Assembly: GCF_029945895.1 (NCBI RefSeq)
Contig: NZ_JAQSDL010000030.1
Span: 1-58,105, forward strand
Direction: 5' to 3'
Origin: Polaromonas sp.
GTDB lineage: Bacteria; Pseudomonadota; Gammaproteobacteria; Burkholderiales; Burkholderiaceae_C
DNA length: 58,105 nucleotides
Of the stretch, positions 26,916 to 35,174 are shown one piece after another. The translations under genes were made by a program, and so were the position numbers. The stretch's first letter is position 1. Each line of letters begins with the position of its first letter. Below the pieces are notes generated by a model that had not been told where the DNA came from, made no database searches, and saw only the letters and a list, made by a program, of their open reading frames with translations.

Positions 26916-27713
26916 ATGAAACTAAACATCGTTCCCGCGCGTACTGGCATCACATGGGTCAAACTCGGCATACAAACCTTTTTCAAGCAGCCGCTGGCGC
27001 TGGCCGGCCTGTTTTTCATGTACATGGCGGCGGCCACGCTGGCATCGCTGATTCCCGTCATTGGCGTGGTGCTGGCGCTGGCCATCGTGCCGGCGGCCAC
27101 CCTGGGCCTGATGGCCGCGACGCTGGAAGCCACCAAAGGCCGTTTTCCGATGCCGGCCATTCTGGTCAGCGCCTTTCGCGCCGGCCAGCAGCGCGCCCGC
27201 GCCATGATGGTGCTCGGGTTTCTGTATGCAGCGGCCTGCCTGTTGATCGTCTCCGTGGTGCCGCTGTTTTTCGATGTGCCCGTCAGCCGGGAAAGCGCCC
27301 TGGCGCCCGAAATGCAGGGGGTGATGCTGGTGATCATGGTGCTCTACCTGCCGATCTCGATTCTGTTCTGGCATGCGCCCGCGCTGGTGCACTGGCATGG
27401 CGTGACACCGGTCAAAAGCCTGTTTTTCAGTGCCGTCGTGTGTTTCCGGAACGCAGGCGCCTACGCCTTGTTCGGCCTGACCTGGATGGTGGTGCTGATG
27501 CTCATCGGACTGGCCGTGAGCCTGCTGGCCGGCCTGCTGGCCAGCCCCGAGGCCGCGGCAGCGCTGGTCATGCCAGCCGCCTTGCTGATGGCCGCGATGT
27601 TTTCAAGCTCGCTGTATTTCACCTTTCGCGACAGTTTTGATGCCACCCCGCCCGACAGCCCCGTCAACAACGACAACACCGACAACAACCCCACCCCAGG
27701 AGAGACGCCATGA
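26916..27713 (+). CDS. BPSS1780-family integral membrane protein
   Basis: 265 residues, about six hydrophobic segments. The N-terminal signature KLNIVPARTGITWVKLGIQTFFKQPLAL marks the BPSS1780 (DUF2189-like) membrane family common in Burkholderiales; its function is unknown. The C-terminal tail is Asn/Asp/Pro-rich (NNDNTDNNP) and hydrophilic. The stop overlaps the start of the next gene (ATGA), so the two are coupled. Confidence 0.8.
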   Translation: MKLNIVPARTGITWVKLGIQTFFKQPLALAGLFFMYMAAATLASLIPVIGVVLALAIVPAATLGLMAATLEATKGRFPMPAILVSAFRAGQQRARAMMVLGFLYAAACLLIVSVVPLFFDVPVSRESALAPEMQGVMLVIMVLYLPISILFWHAPALVHWHGVTPVKSLFFSAVVCFRNAGAYALFGLTWMVVLMLIGLAVSLLAGLLASPEAAAALVMPAALLMAAMFSSSLYFTFRDSFDATPPDSPVNNDNTDNNPTPGETP

Positions 27714-28429
27714 CACAGCACCTGCTGCAAGGCCGGCAAGAAAAGGAAATATTGTGGTTCCAGAGGCGTGACGCGCTCAAGGCCGCCGCAGCCTGGGTGG
27801 CCATGGGAGGGCTGCCGGCGGCGATGGCGCAGCAACGCAGCAACATCGTGCAACTGACCGGCGACGCCACCCTCAATGGTCAGCGCCTGAGCCCGCAGCA
27901 CACCATCCAGACCGGCGATGAGATCCAGACCGGACCGGGCGCCAACCTCGTGTTTGCGATCGGCAACTCGGCCTTCCAGGTGCGCCAGAACTCACGCCTG
28001 TCGGTGGAGCGAGGCACCACGCTCAATGCGGTCAGCCTGCTGCGCCTGCTGACCGGCGCCGTGGCCAGCGTGTGGGGCAAGGGCGTGAACCGCGCCATCG
28101 TCATGCCGACCCTGACCGCCGGCATACGCGGCACCGGCGTGTATGCCGAAATTTTTGCCGACCAGGGCAACCGCAACTATTTCTGCAACTGTTATGGCAC
28201 GGTGGACCTGGACGCGGGCAACGACAAGCAGGTGTCCCAGGCGCAATACCACCAGTCCTTCTGGGCCGACCCCGAGCCCCGCAACGGGCGTTACCTGTCG
28301 CCTGCCCAGGCGCTGAACCACACCGACGAAGAGCTCGAATTTCTGGCCGGTCTGGTGGACCAGCGCACCGCCTGGCAGATCGCCGGCAGAAAAGGCATCA
28401 AGGACGGCCGCGGCCAGATGACCTACTGA
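27710..28429 (+). CDS. FecR-domain exported protein
   Basis: 239 residues. An N-terminal RRDALKAAAAWVAMGGLPAAMAQ resembles a twin-arginine signal; a longer leader precedes it. A FecR-like beta domain (GDEIQTGPGANLVFAIGNSAFQVRQNSRLSVE) follows and then a second half with an unusual YFCNCYGTVDL segment (two Cys). Classic FecR proteins pair with an ECF sigma factor and a TonB receptor; neither is nearby. It is coupled to the BPSS1780 gene, so a structural or envelope role is as likely as regulation. Confidence 0.8.
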   Translation: MTQHLLQGRQEKEILWFQRRDALKAAAAWVAMGGLPAAMAQQRSNIVQLTGDATLNGQRLSPQHTIQTGDEIQTGPGANLVFAIGNSAFQVRQNSRLSVERGTTLNAVSLLRLLTGAVASVWGKGVNRAIVMPTLTAGIRGTGVYAEIFADQGNRNYFCNCYGTVDLDAGNDKQVSQAQYHQSFWADPEPRNGRYLSPAQALNHTDEELEFLAGLVDQRTAWQIAGRKGIKDGRGQMTY

Positions 28430-28483
28430 GGCTGCGCCCCTGCACCCTTGGGCCACCGGCCCGGCGAGGGCGCTCAGCCCGCC

Positions 28484-29320
28484 TCACCAGGCATCGCCTG
28501 AAGCGTTCTGCAGCCGGCGCACCAGTGCCAGCAGCTGCGGCCGCACCTCTGTCATCAGGAATTGCGGCGAGAGCTTGAAGCCCGGTCCGCCGCAATTGAC
28601 CACCATCACCGAACGCCCGCTCCCCGGCCGGAAAGCCGCGGCAATGGCATTGACATCTTTCTGCCACTCGCCAAACGATGCGCAGCAGCCGTACTCACGG
28701 TAGTGCGCCACAGCCAGCTCCAGCGTCTCCCGTGTCTGCGGCCAGGTTTTTTCGTCCTGGGCCCGGATGCGCTCCATCAGCGCACTGCGCTCGCTGTCGC
28801 TGCAGCCGGCCAGGTAGGCGCGCCCCATCGCCGTGCTGGCCAGCGGAATGCGTGAGCCGACGTCCAGGCTCAGCGTGAGGGCTGATTCGCTGCGGCAGTT
28901 CTCGACATAAATCATGCTCAGGCGGTCGCGTATGCCCAGTGAGACCATGGCCTGCGAACTGTCGGCCAGCTCCTGCATCATCGGCCGCGCCAGCTGGCGC
29001 ATGTCCATGCGGGCCAGCATGGCGCTGCCGAGGGCCAGTACCGCGCTGCCAAGCCGGTAGCCCGGATTGCCGCTGCCGTCCTGGGCATGTTCGAGATAGC
29101 CCTGTTTGGTCAGCGTGTAGGTCAGGCGCGAAATGGTGGACTTGGGCAGGCCGCAGCGACGTGCCAGCTCCTGGTTGCCCAGGGTGCGGTCGCGCGAGCG
29201 AAAAGCACTGAGCACATCGAGCCCGCGCGCCAGTGCGGTCACAAAATGCCGGTCTTCCTTCGCGTTCCCGGCGACGGGTCTGACCGGAGCCGCGTCTTCT
29301 GACGTGAGTACTTTTTTCAT
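28484..29320 (-). CDS. IclR-family transcriptional regulator
   Basis: 278 residues. A winged helix-turn-helix (LGNQELARRCGLPKSTISRLTYTL) precedes the IclR effector domain (RPMMQELADSSQAMVSLGIRDRL ... RIPLASTAMGRAYLAG). I chose ATG 29320; an in-frame TTG lies at 29332. It is divergent from a Liv-type binding protein. Two related palindromes, one over its own start region (29325-29339) and one before the binding-protein gene (29459-29473), are the likely operators. The effector is probably the ligand of that binding protein or a catabolite, not identifiable here. Confidence 0.92.
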   Translation of the reverse strand: MKKVLTSEDAAPVRPVAGNAKEDRHFVTALARGLDVLSAFRSRDRTLGNQELARRCGLPKSTISRLTYTLTKQGYLEHAQDGSGNPGYRLGSAVLALGSAMLARMDMRQLARPMMQELADSSQAMVSLGIRDRLSMIYVENCRSESALTLSLDVGSRIPLASTAMGRAYLAGCSDSERSALMERIRAQDEKTWPQTRETLELAVAHYREYGCCASFGEWQKDVNAIAAAFRPGSGRSVMVVNCGGPGFKLSPQFLMTEVRPQLLALVRRLQNASGDAW

Positions 29321-29324
29321 ATTG

Positions 29325-29339
29325 TTCTGCAATGCGGAA
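29325..29339. promoter_or_regulatory. Predicted IclR operator TTCTGCAATGCGGAA
   Basis: A 15-bp imperfect palindrome five bases upstream of the regulator's ATG, matching 13 of 15 bases of the perfect site at 29459-29473. The position fits autorepression. Confidence 0.55.
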
Positions 29340-29458
29340 TATGTAAATCTTATCAGGCCATGTCACTTGAGGGACTAAATCCCCAATGGAGTACGGGAAT
29401 TCCATAGCTTCGTCCGGAAGGTGTGGTCACACAATCCCTCAGCATTGCAATCTCATGA

Positions 29459-29473
29459 TTCTGCAGTGCAGAA
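29459..29473. promoter_or_regulatory. Predicted IclR operator TTCTGCAGTGCAGAA
   Basis: A perfect 15-bp palindrome, 36 bases upstream of the binding-protein start at 29509. The TTCYGCA half-site is typical of IclR-family targets. Confidence 0.6.
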
Positions 29474-29508
29474 CAATTGAAACACAACAGCAACGAGGAG
29501 AACTTCAC

Positions 29509-30657
29509 ATGTCGAGCAAGACAATTCATGCCCTGGCGCTGGCGCTGAGCCTGGCCGCCAGTGCGCTTTCGGCCCACGCCGCACCCGCCCGGGAGGACCT
29601 GGTGATCGGTCAGGTGGCGCCTCTGACCGGCACCATCGCCGGAACCGGTAACGAATACGTGGCCGGCGGCGCGGCCTATTTCGCCTGGGTCAACGACAAC
29701 GGCGGCATCTACGGCCGCAAGATCCGTGTCGTACTCAAGGACGACAGCTACAAGCCGGACCAGACCCTGGCGCTGACGCGGCAGCTGCTGGCCGAAGACA
29801 AGCCACTGGCGCTGTTCGGTTTTGTCGGCACCGGCAACGTGCTGGCGCTGAACAAGAACAAAGTGCTTGAAGACGCCGGTATCGCGCTGCTGGCACCCTA
29901 CACCGGCGCGCAAGACCTGCGCGAGCCGATGAACCCGCACATCTTCCACATCCGCGCCAGCTACACCGACGAAACCGCGCGCATGGTGGAGCACCTGCAC
30001 ACCATCGGCCTGCGCCGCTTTGCCGTGATGTACCAGGATGACCCTTTCGGCAAAAGCGGCCTCGCAGGCGCTGAAACCGCGCTGCAGAAACTCGGCCTGC
30101 AGGCCGTGGCCAAAGGTGGTTACGACCGCACCAAGCCCGAGGATGTCGATGCGGCCGTGGCCAGCATCGCGGCGGCCAACCCCGACGCCATCATCATGGT
30201 TTCGGTCAATCGGGCTTCGGCCGCCTTCATCAAGAAAATGCGCGCCCAGGGCAGCAAGGCCCGCCTGTTCAGCATCTCGGTGGTGAACTTCAAGGAACTG
30301 CTGAAAAACGCCGGCGAGGACAATGCCCGCGGCATCGGTATCTCCCAGGTCATGCCCTACCCTTACTCCACGCTGGCACCGGTGGCGCGCGAGTTCCAGA
30401 CCCTGATGGCCAAGTACCAGCCCGGGAAGGTGGTGTCGTATGCCAGCATGGAGTCTTTCATTGCCGCCAAGATCCTGGTCGAAGCCATCCGCCGCAGCGG
30501 TGCCGACCCGACCCGCGCAAAAATCATGGGCCAGCTCGAAAAAATGAACAGCTACGACGCCGGTGGTTTCAAGGTGAGCTTCTCGCCGGACAACCGCGTC
30601 GGCTCGAAATTCGTCGAAGTGACCGTGATCGGCCGCGACGGCAAGCTGCTGCGGTAA
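29509..30657 (+). CDS. Liv-type (branched-chain amino acid family) ABC transporter substrate-binding protein
   Basis: 382 residues with a Sec signal peptide (ALALALSLAASALSAHA). The mature protein is a Peripla_BP_6 receptor: LVIGQVAPLTGTIAGTGNEY, GKIRVVLKDDSYKPDQTLAL and FAVMYQDDPFGKSGLAGAE. A good GAGGAG lies upstream of ATG 29509. In Comamonadaceae this family is greatly expanded and binds aromatic acids, amides and other compounds as well as amino acids. No LivHMGF genes adjoin it, so it must share a membrane complex encoded elsewhere. Regulated by the divergent IclR protein by inference. Confidence 0.92.
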   Translation: MSSKTIHALALALSLAASALSAHAAPAREDLVIGQVAPLTGTIAGTGNEYVAGGAAYFAWVNDNGGIYGRKIRVVLKDDSYKPDQTLALTRQLLAEDKPLALFGFVGTGNVLALNKNKVLEDAGIALLAPYTGAQDLREPMNPHIFHIRASYTDETARMVEHLHTIGLRRFAVMYQDDPFGKSGLAGAETALQKLGLQAVAKGGYDRTKPEDVDAAVASIAAANPDAIIMVSVNRASAAFIKKMRAQGSKARLFSISVVNFKELLKNAGEDNARGIGISQVMPYPYSTLAPVAREFQTLMAKYQPGKVVSYASMESFIAAKILVEAIRRSGADPTRAKIMGQLEKMNSYDAGGFKVSFSPDNRVGSKFVEVTVIGRDGKLLR

Positions 30658-30710
30658 CTCTCTCTTGCAAGCCGGAGCCGCTGAACCGGCCGACCGGAGT
30701 GACTCTTCAA

Positions 30711-30804
30711 CCAAGCCGGGGCCGCGGATCTGGCTCCGCCAGTCCGCAGGCGCAGCGGCCCCTCGGGGGGCAGGAAGCTACACGCAGTGAGCGACCGTGG
30801 GGGT
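30711..30804 (-). repeat. GC-rich ~95-bp dispersed repeat, copy 1
   Basis: On the minus strand it begins CCCCCACGGTCGCTCACTGC just after the uvrD stop, continues with a GCCCCCCGAGGGG core and CGCTGCGCCTGCGG, and ends near CCCCGGCTTGG. Copies B-G lie at 48109, 48219, 50422, 51095, 52650 and 54508. Confidence 0.75.
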
Positions 30805-30807
30805 CAT

Positions 30808-33243
30808 TTACTCCACCGGGGTCAGCTTGGCCACGCTCAGGGCCAGCCACTTCACACCATGCCGCGTGAAGTTGATCTGCGCCCGGGCGTCGTCGCCGCT
30901 GCCTTCGAGCATCATGACCCGGCCCTCGCCGAATTTGTTGTGAAACACGTTCATGCCGTTTTTCAGCCCGTGTGCCGGCGCATCGCGCTGCACCGGCACC
31001 GCCGGGTTGGGAAACCGGTCCCCACCCAGATTTTTTGAAGCAAAAGCGGCCTTGGCCCAATCCCCACGGGCGCCGCCAGCTCCTGAATTCGTAGCACCCC
31101 AGGCGCCGCTGCCGCCGCCGTAGGCCGATGAAAAGCCCTGGTTTTTCGGCGTGATCCATTTAAGGGCCGCCTCCGGCAACTCGTCGAAAAAGCGGCTTTT
31201 CAGGTTGTAGCGGGTCTGGCCGTGCAACATGCGTGTCTGTGAGTGACTCAGGTACAGGCGCTGGCGCGCGCGTGTGATGGCCACATACATCAGGCGGCGT
31301 TCTTCCTCAATGCCGCCAGCGTCGCTCAGGGAGTTTTCATGCGGGAAGATGCCGTCTTCCAGGCCGGAAATGAACACGCAGTCGAACTCCAGCCCCTTGG
31401 AGGAATGCACCGTCATGAGCTGCACCGCATCCTGGCCGGCCTGCGCCTGGTTGTCGCCGGATTCGAGCGCGGCGTGTGTCAGGAACGCGGCCAGCGGCGA
31501 CAGCGTCTCGCCGGTTTCCTGGTTGGGCGCCAGCAGTTCCGGCAACGGCTCGTCGCCCAAAGGCGCGGACGGGTCCAGCCCCTGGCTGGCCGGCGACTGC
31601 GTCAGCGGCGCGCCCAGTTCATCGACCGGCAAGGCCACCGCATCGCGCCCGAAACCCTCCATGCTGACGAAGGACTCGGCGGCGTTGACCAGCTCGCCCA
31701 GATTCTCGAGACGGTCCTGGCCTTCCTTCTCAAGCTTGTAGTGTTCCTCCAGCCCACTGTGCTGCAGCACCAGCTCGATGATCTCGCGCAGGCTCAGACC
31801 CGGCGTCTGCTCGCGCAGCACATCGAGCCTGGCGACAAAAGCGCCGAGGTTGGCGCCGGCCTTGCCTGGGACGGCGCTCACCGCGTCGTGCAGCGAACAG
31901 CCCGAGCTGCGTGCGATGTCCTGCAGCTGCTCGATGCTGCGCGCACCGATGCCGCGCGGCGGGAAGTTGACCACCCGCATGAAGCTGGTGTCGTCGTTCG
32001 GGTTCTCGATCAGGCGCAAATAGGCCAGCGCGTGTTTGATCTCGGCGCGCTCGAAAAACCGCAGGCCGCCGTAGACGCGGTAGGGGATGCCGTTGTTGAA
32101 CAGTGCGGTTTCCATGACCCGGCTTTGTGCGTTGCTGCGGTAGAGCAGTGCAATTTCCTTGCGTGCCATGCCGCCCCGCACCAGCTCACGCACCTCGTCG
32201 ACAAACCACTGGGCTTCGGCAAAGTCGGACGTGGCTTCGAAAACGCGCACCGGCTCGCCCGGGCCGGCCTCGGTGCGCAGGTTTTTCCCGAGACGCTTGC
32301 TGTTGTGGCTGATCAGCTCGTTGGCCGAATCCAGGATGTTGCCGAAGCTGCGGTAATTGCGCTCCAGCTTGATCTGGTGCTGTACATGGAACTCGCGCAC
32401 GAAGTCGGCCATGTTGCCGACACGTGCGCCGCGGAAGGCGTAGATGCTCTGGTCGTCGTCGCCGACCGCCACCACCGAGCCGCCCGGCATGGCACCGGCG
32501 GCAGCGTCGTCGCCCTGCCCGGCCAGCATCTTGATCCAGGCGTATTGCAGCTTGTTGGTGTCCTGGAACTCGTCGATCAGGATGTGGCGAAAGCGCCTCT
32601 GGTAGTGCTCGCGTACCGGCGCGTTGTCACGCAGCAGTTCGTAGCTGCGCAGCATCAGTTCGCCGAAATCAACCACCCCCTCGCGCTGACACTGTTCTTC
32701 GTAGAGCGCGTAGATCTCGGCCTTCTTGCGCGTCTCCTCGTCGCGCACCACGACATCTTTGGCACGCTGGCCGTCTTCCTTGCAGCCGGCGATGAACCAC
32801 ATCAGCTGCTTGGGCGGAAAGCGTTCGTCGTCAATGTTGAACTGCTTGCACAGGCGCTTGATCGCCGACAGCTGGTCCTGCGTGTCCAGGATCTGGAAGG
32901 TCGACGGCAGATTCGCCAGCTTGTAGTGCGCGCGCAGGAAACGGTTGCACAGGCCGTGGAAGGTGCCTATCCACATGCCGCGCACATTGACCGGCAGCAT
33001 GCTTGAGAGGCGCGTCAGCATCTCCTTGGCCGCCTTGTTGGTGAAGGTCACGGCCAGAATGCCGCCGGGCGACACCTGGCCGGTCTGCAGCAGCCAGGCG
33101 ATGCGGGTGGTCAGTACCCGGGTTTTGCCGGAGCCCGCGCCGGCCAGAATCAGCGCGTGGGTGTTGGGCAGCGTGACCGCTGCAAGTTGCTCCGGATTAA
33201 GATTCTGTAAGAGTGGGGAGCTTGGGACGACTTCTGAGAACAT
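30808..33243 (-). CDS. uvrD: ATP-dependent DNA helicase UvrD (UvrD/PcrA/Rep family)
   Basis: 811 residues. SF1A 3'-5' helicase of excision and mismatch repair. Motif I (Walker A) AGAGSGKTRVL, Ia AVTFTNKAAKEM, II LIDEFQDTN, III VAVGDDDQSIYAFRGA, IV VRELVRGGMARKEIALLYRS, V VQLMTVHSSKGLEFD and VI RRLMYVAITRARQRLYLSH are all present. The 2B insertion carries a proline/leucine-rich loop (QSPASQGLDPSAPLG), and the C-terminal ~70 residues hold a TUDOR-like KFGEGRVMMLEGSGDDA segment as in PcrA/UvrD. A GC-rich repeat abuts its stop codon. Confidence 0.97.
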   Translation of the reverse strand: MFSEVVPSSPLLQNLNPEQLAAVTLPNTHALILAGAGSGKTRVLTTRIAWLLQTGQVSPGGILAVTFTNKAAKEMLTRLSSMLPVNVRGMWIGTFHGLCNRFLRAHYKLANLPSTFQILDTQDQLSAIKRLCKQFNIDDERFPPKQLMWFIAGCKEDGQRAKDVVVRDEETRKKAEIYALYEEQCQREGVVDFGELMLRSYELLRDNAPVREHYQRRFRHILIDEFQDTNKLQYAWIKMLAGQGDDAAAGAMPGGSVVAVGDDDQSIYAFRGARVGNMADFVREFHVQHQIKLERNYRSFGNILDSANELISHNSKRLGKNLRTEAGPGEPVRVFEATSDFAEAQWFVDEVRELVRGGMARKEIALLYRSNAQSRVMETALFNNGIPYRVYGGLRFFERAEIKHALAYLRLIENPNDDTSFMRVVNFPPRGIGARSIEQLQDIARSSGCSLHDAVSAVPGKAGANLGAFVARLDVLREQTPGLSLREIIELVLQHSGLEEHYKLEKEGQDRLENLGELVNAAESFVSMEGFGRDAVALPVDELGAPLTQSPASQGLDPSAPLGDEPLPELLAPNQETGETLSPLAAFLTHAALESGDNQAQAGQDAVQLMTVHSSKGLEFDCVFISGLEDGIFPHENSLSDAGGIEEERRLMYVAITRARQRLYLSHSQTRMLHGQTRYNLKSRFFDELPEAALKWITPKNQGFSSAYGGGSGAWGATNSGAGGARGDWAKAAFASKNLGGDRFPNPAVPVQRDAPAHGLKNGMNVFHNKFGEGRVMMLEGSGDDARAQINFTRHGVKWLALSVAKLTPVE

Positions 33244-33266
33244 CTCCCCATTGTAGAAAGCCTCAG

Positions 33267-33983
33267 ATGCCAGATTCCGTATCCGCCCGATTACCCGCTT
33301 TGATTCCCCTTGTGCTGGCCGTCAGCCTGGCTCAGCCGGCCCTTGCCCAGTCTTCCTGCGCCAGCGATGGCCAGAAACGCCCTGTGGCGCTGGTAGAGCG
33401 TTTCATCAATGCCGACTGCGCCACCTGCTGGACCGACCCGGCCGCCGCGCCTGCCCGCCGCGGTGCGGTGGCGCTGGACTGGGTGCTGCCTGGCAGCCGG
33501 GGCGAAGACGCCCCGCTGTCTGCCGTGGCCACGCGGGATGCGCTCAACCGGCTGGAGGTGCTGGGCAAGGCGCCGCCAGCGGCCAGCCTGAACCTCAACA
33601 CCCCGGTACAAGGTCAAAAGGGCACGCTGCGTGTGGCGCACGGCCTGCCGGTCTCCGGCTATATCGGCGCGTCCATTGCGTTCAAGGGCATGGCTGACAG
33701 GGACGCCGGCCAACCCTGGTCCGCCTGGCTGGCACTGGTGGAAGCCCTTCCCGTCGGCACCGAGGGGTCGCCGGTGTCGCGCAATTTGGTACGAAACCTC
33801 GTTCAAGTCTCGTGGGATGGGCGCGGGCAGCTATCAAAGCAGGAGCAAATCCAGTTCACCGAGACGCGCTCCATGGACGTGCCGGCCGGCACCAACACCG
33901 GGCGGCTGCGGGTCATCGGCTGGGTGCAGGACGCCAGGGGGCGCATCGTCACGGCAGCGCAATCGCGCTGCGTCGGGAAATAG
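33267..33983 (+). CDS. Exported hypothetical protein with CxxC motif
   Basis: 238 residues; signal peptide (LPALIPLVLAVSLAQPALAQ), then PVALVERFINADCATCWTDP. The Cys-Ala-Thr-Cys resembles a thioredoxin-fold active site, and the surrounding VALVERFINADC is reminiscent of the DUF1223 family (VELFTSQGCSSC), but I do not claim membership. The rest looks beta-rich. Residues ~188-196 (GQLSKQEQI) are encoded by an AGCTATC-family repeat. It is divergent from uvrD with only 23 bases between the starts, so the promoters overlap. Confidence 0.7.
   Translation: MPDSVSARLPALIPLVLAVSLAQPALAQSSCASDGQKRPVALVERFINADCATCWTDPAAAPARRGAVALDWVLPGSRGEDAPLSAVATRDALNRLEVLGKAPPAASLNLNTPVQGQKGTLRVAHGLPVSGYIGASIAFKGMADRDAGQPWSAWLALVEALPVGTEGSPVSRNLVRNLVQVSWDGRGQLSKQEQIQFTETRSMDVPAGTNTGRLRVIGWVQDARGRIVTAAQSRCVGK
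33821..33850 (+). repeat. AGCTATC-family repeat, copy 4 (in-frame within the CxxC protein gene)
   Basis: GCGCGGGCAGCTATCAAAGCAGGAGCAA, very close to the cores at 19104 and 38150. It encodes GQLSKQEQI without breaking the frame. Confidence 0.5.
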
Positions 33984-34083
33984 CGCCCTCAACCTCACCC
34001 TGACGCTCGCCATCCGTTGGAGCATATAGGGGCTATACGGCGCCGCATCTCCTCGCCCCCCGCACAAGCGCCTAGAATCAATC

Positions 34084-34114
34084 ACCGGGCCCAAGCAATT
34101 GCGCCCGGTTTTTT
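34084..34114 (+). terminator. Rho-independent terminator or leader attenuator before guaC
   Basis: ACCGGGC / GCCCGGT stem (34084-34090, 34103-34109), with an inner CAA/TTG stem, followed by six T. It lies 101 bases after the CxxC gene stop and 79 before guaC. It may simply end the upstream transcript; if a promoter lies at the TAGAAT box (34073-34078) it would be in the guaC leader. Confidence 0.8.
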
Positions 34115-34192
34115 GTTTCCGCAGACCTTGCGGGCAAGCCGGTCCAATCCAAGTGCCTTCTGTTCCCAACAGTTTTTAAAGGCTTGGAATCC

Positions 34193-35170
34193 ATGGAAAT
34201 CTTCGACTACGACAATATCCTGCTGCTGCCGCGCAAATGCCGCGTGGAAAGCCGCTCCGAATGCGACGCCGGCGTCACGCTGGGCAAGCGGCGCTTTCGC
34301 ATCCCGGTGGTGCCGGCCAACATGAAGACGGTGATCGACGAATCGATCAGCGTGTGGATGGCGCAAAACGGCTATTTCTACGTGATGCACCGCTTCGACC
34401 TGGACAACCTCGCGTTTGTCAGAAGCATGGCCGCCCGGGGCCTGTATGCATCGATCTCGCTGGGCGTCAAGCAGGCCGACTACGACACGGTGGACCAGCT
34501 GGTCGCCGAAGGCCTGGCACCCGACTACATCACCATCGACATTGCCCATGGCCACGCCGACACGGTGCAGCGCATGGTGGCTTGTCTGAAGGAAAAACTG
34601 CCCGCGTCGTTCGTGATCGCCGGCAACGTGGCCACGCCCGAAGCGGTGATTGACCTGGAGAACTGGGGTGCGGACGCCACCAAGGTCGGCATCGGCCCGG
34701 GCAAGGTCTGCATCACCAAGATGAAAACCGGCTTTGGCACCGGCGGGTGGCAACTGTCGGCGCTCAAGTGGTGCGCACGTGTAGCAACCAAACCCATCAT
34801 TGCCGACGGCGGCATCCGCGAACACGGGGACATCGCCAAGTCCATCCGTTTCGGCGCCACCATGGTCATGATCGGCTCCATGCTGGCGGGGCTGGAAGAA
34901 AGCCCGGGCAAAACGGTGGAGGTCGACGGCCGGCTCTTCAAGGAGTATTACGGCAGCGCCTCGGACTTCAACAAGGGCGAGTACAAACACGTCGAGGGCA
35001 AACGTATCCTCGAGCCGGTCAAGGGCTCTTTGGCCGACACGCTGCGCGAGATGGAGGAAGACGTGCAGAGCGCCATCAGTTATTCGGGCGGGAAAAAACT
35101 GATGGACATCCGCAAGGTCAACTACGTGATCCTGGGCGGCGACAACGCCGGCGAACACCTGCTGATGTGA
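34193..35170 (+). CDS. guaC: GMP reductase
   Basis: 325 residues. NADPH-dependent conversion of GMP to IMP in purine salvage. IMPDH/GMPR TIM barrel: [11 protein letters not shown] and [11 protein letters not shown] at the N-terminus, with catalytic Cys in [20 protein letters not shown] and the flap residues after it. There is no CBS domain, and the ~325-residue length fits the GuaC2-type reductase rather than IMP dehydrogenase (~490). I chose ATG 34193; an in-frame TTG at 34184 would add three residues. It stands alone behind a strong terminator hairpin. Confidence 0.95.
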   Translation: MEIFDYDNILLLPRKCRVESRSECDAGVTLGKRRFRIPVVPANMKTVIDESISVWMAQNGYFYVMHRFDLDNLAFVRSMAARGLYASISLGVKQADYDTVDQLVAEGLAPDYITIDIAHGHADTVQRMVACLKEKLPASFVIAGNVATPEAVIDLENWGADATKVGIGPGKVCITKMKTGFGTGGWQLSALKWCARVATKPIIADGGIREHGDIAKSIRFGATMVMIGSMLAGLEESPGKTVEVDGRLFKEYYGSASDFNKGEYKHVEGKRILEPVKGSLADTLREMEEDVQSAISYSGGKKLMDIRKVNYVILGGDNAGEHLLM

Positions 35171-35174
35171 GGTG

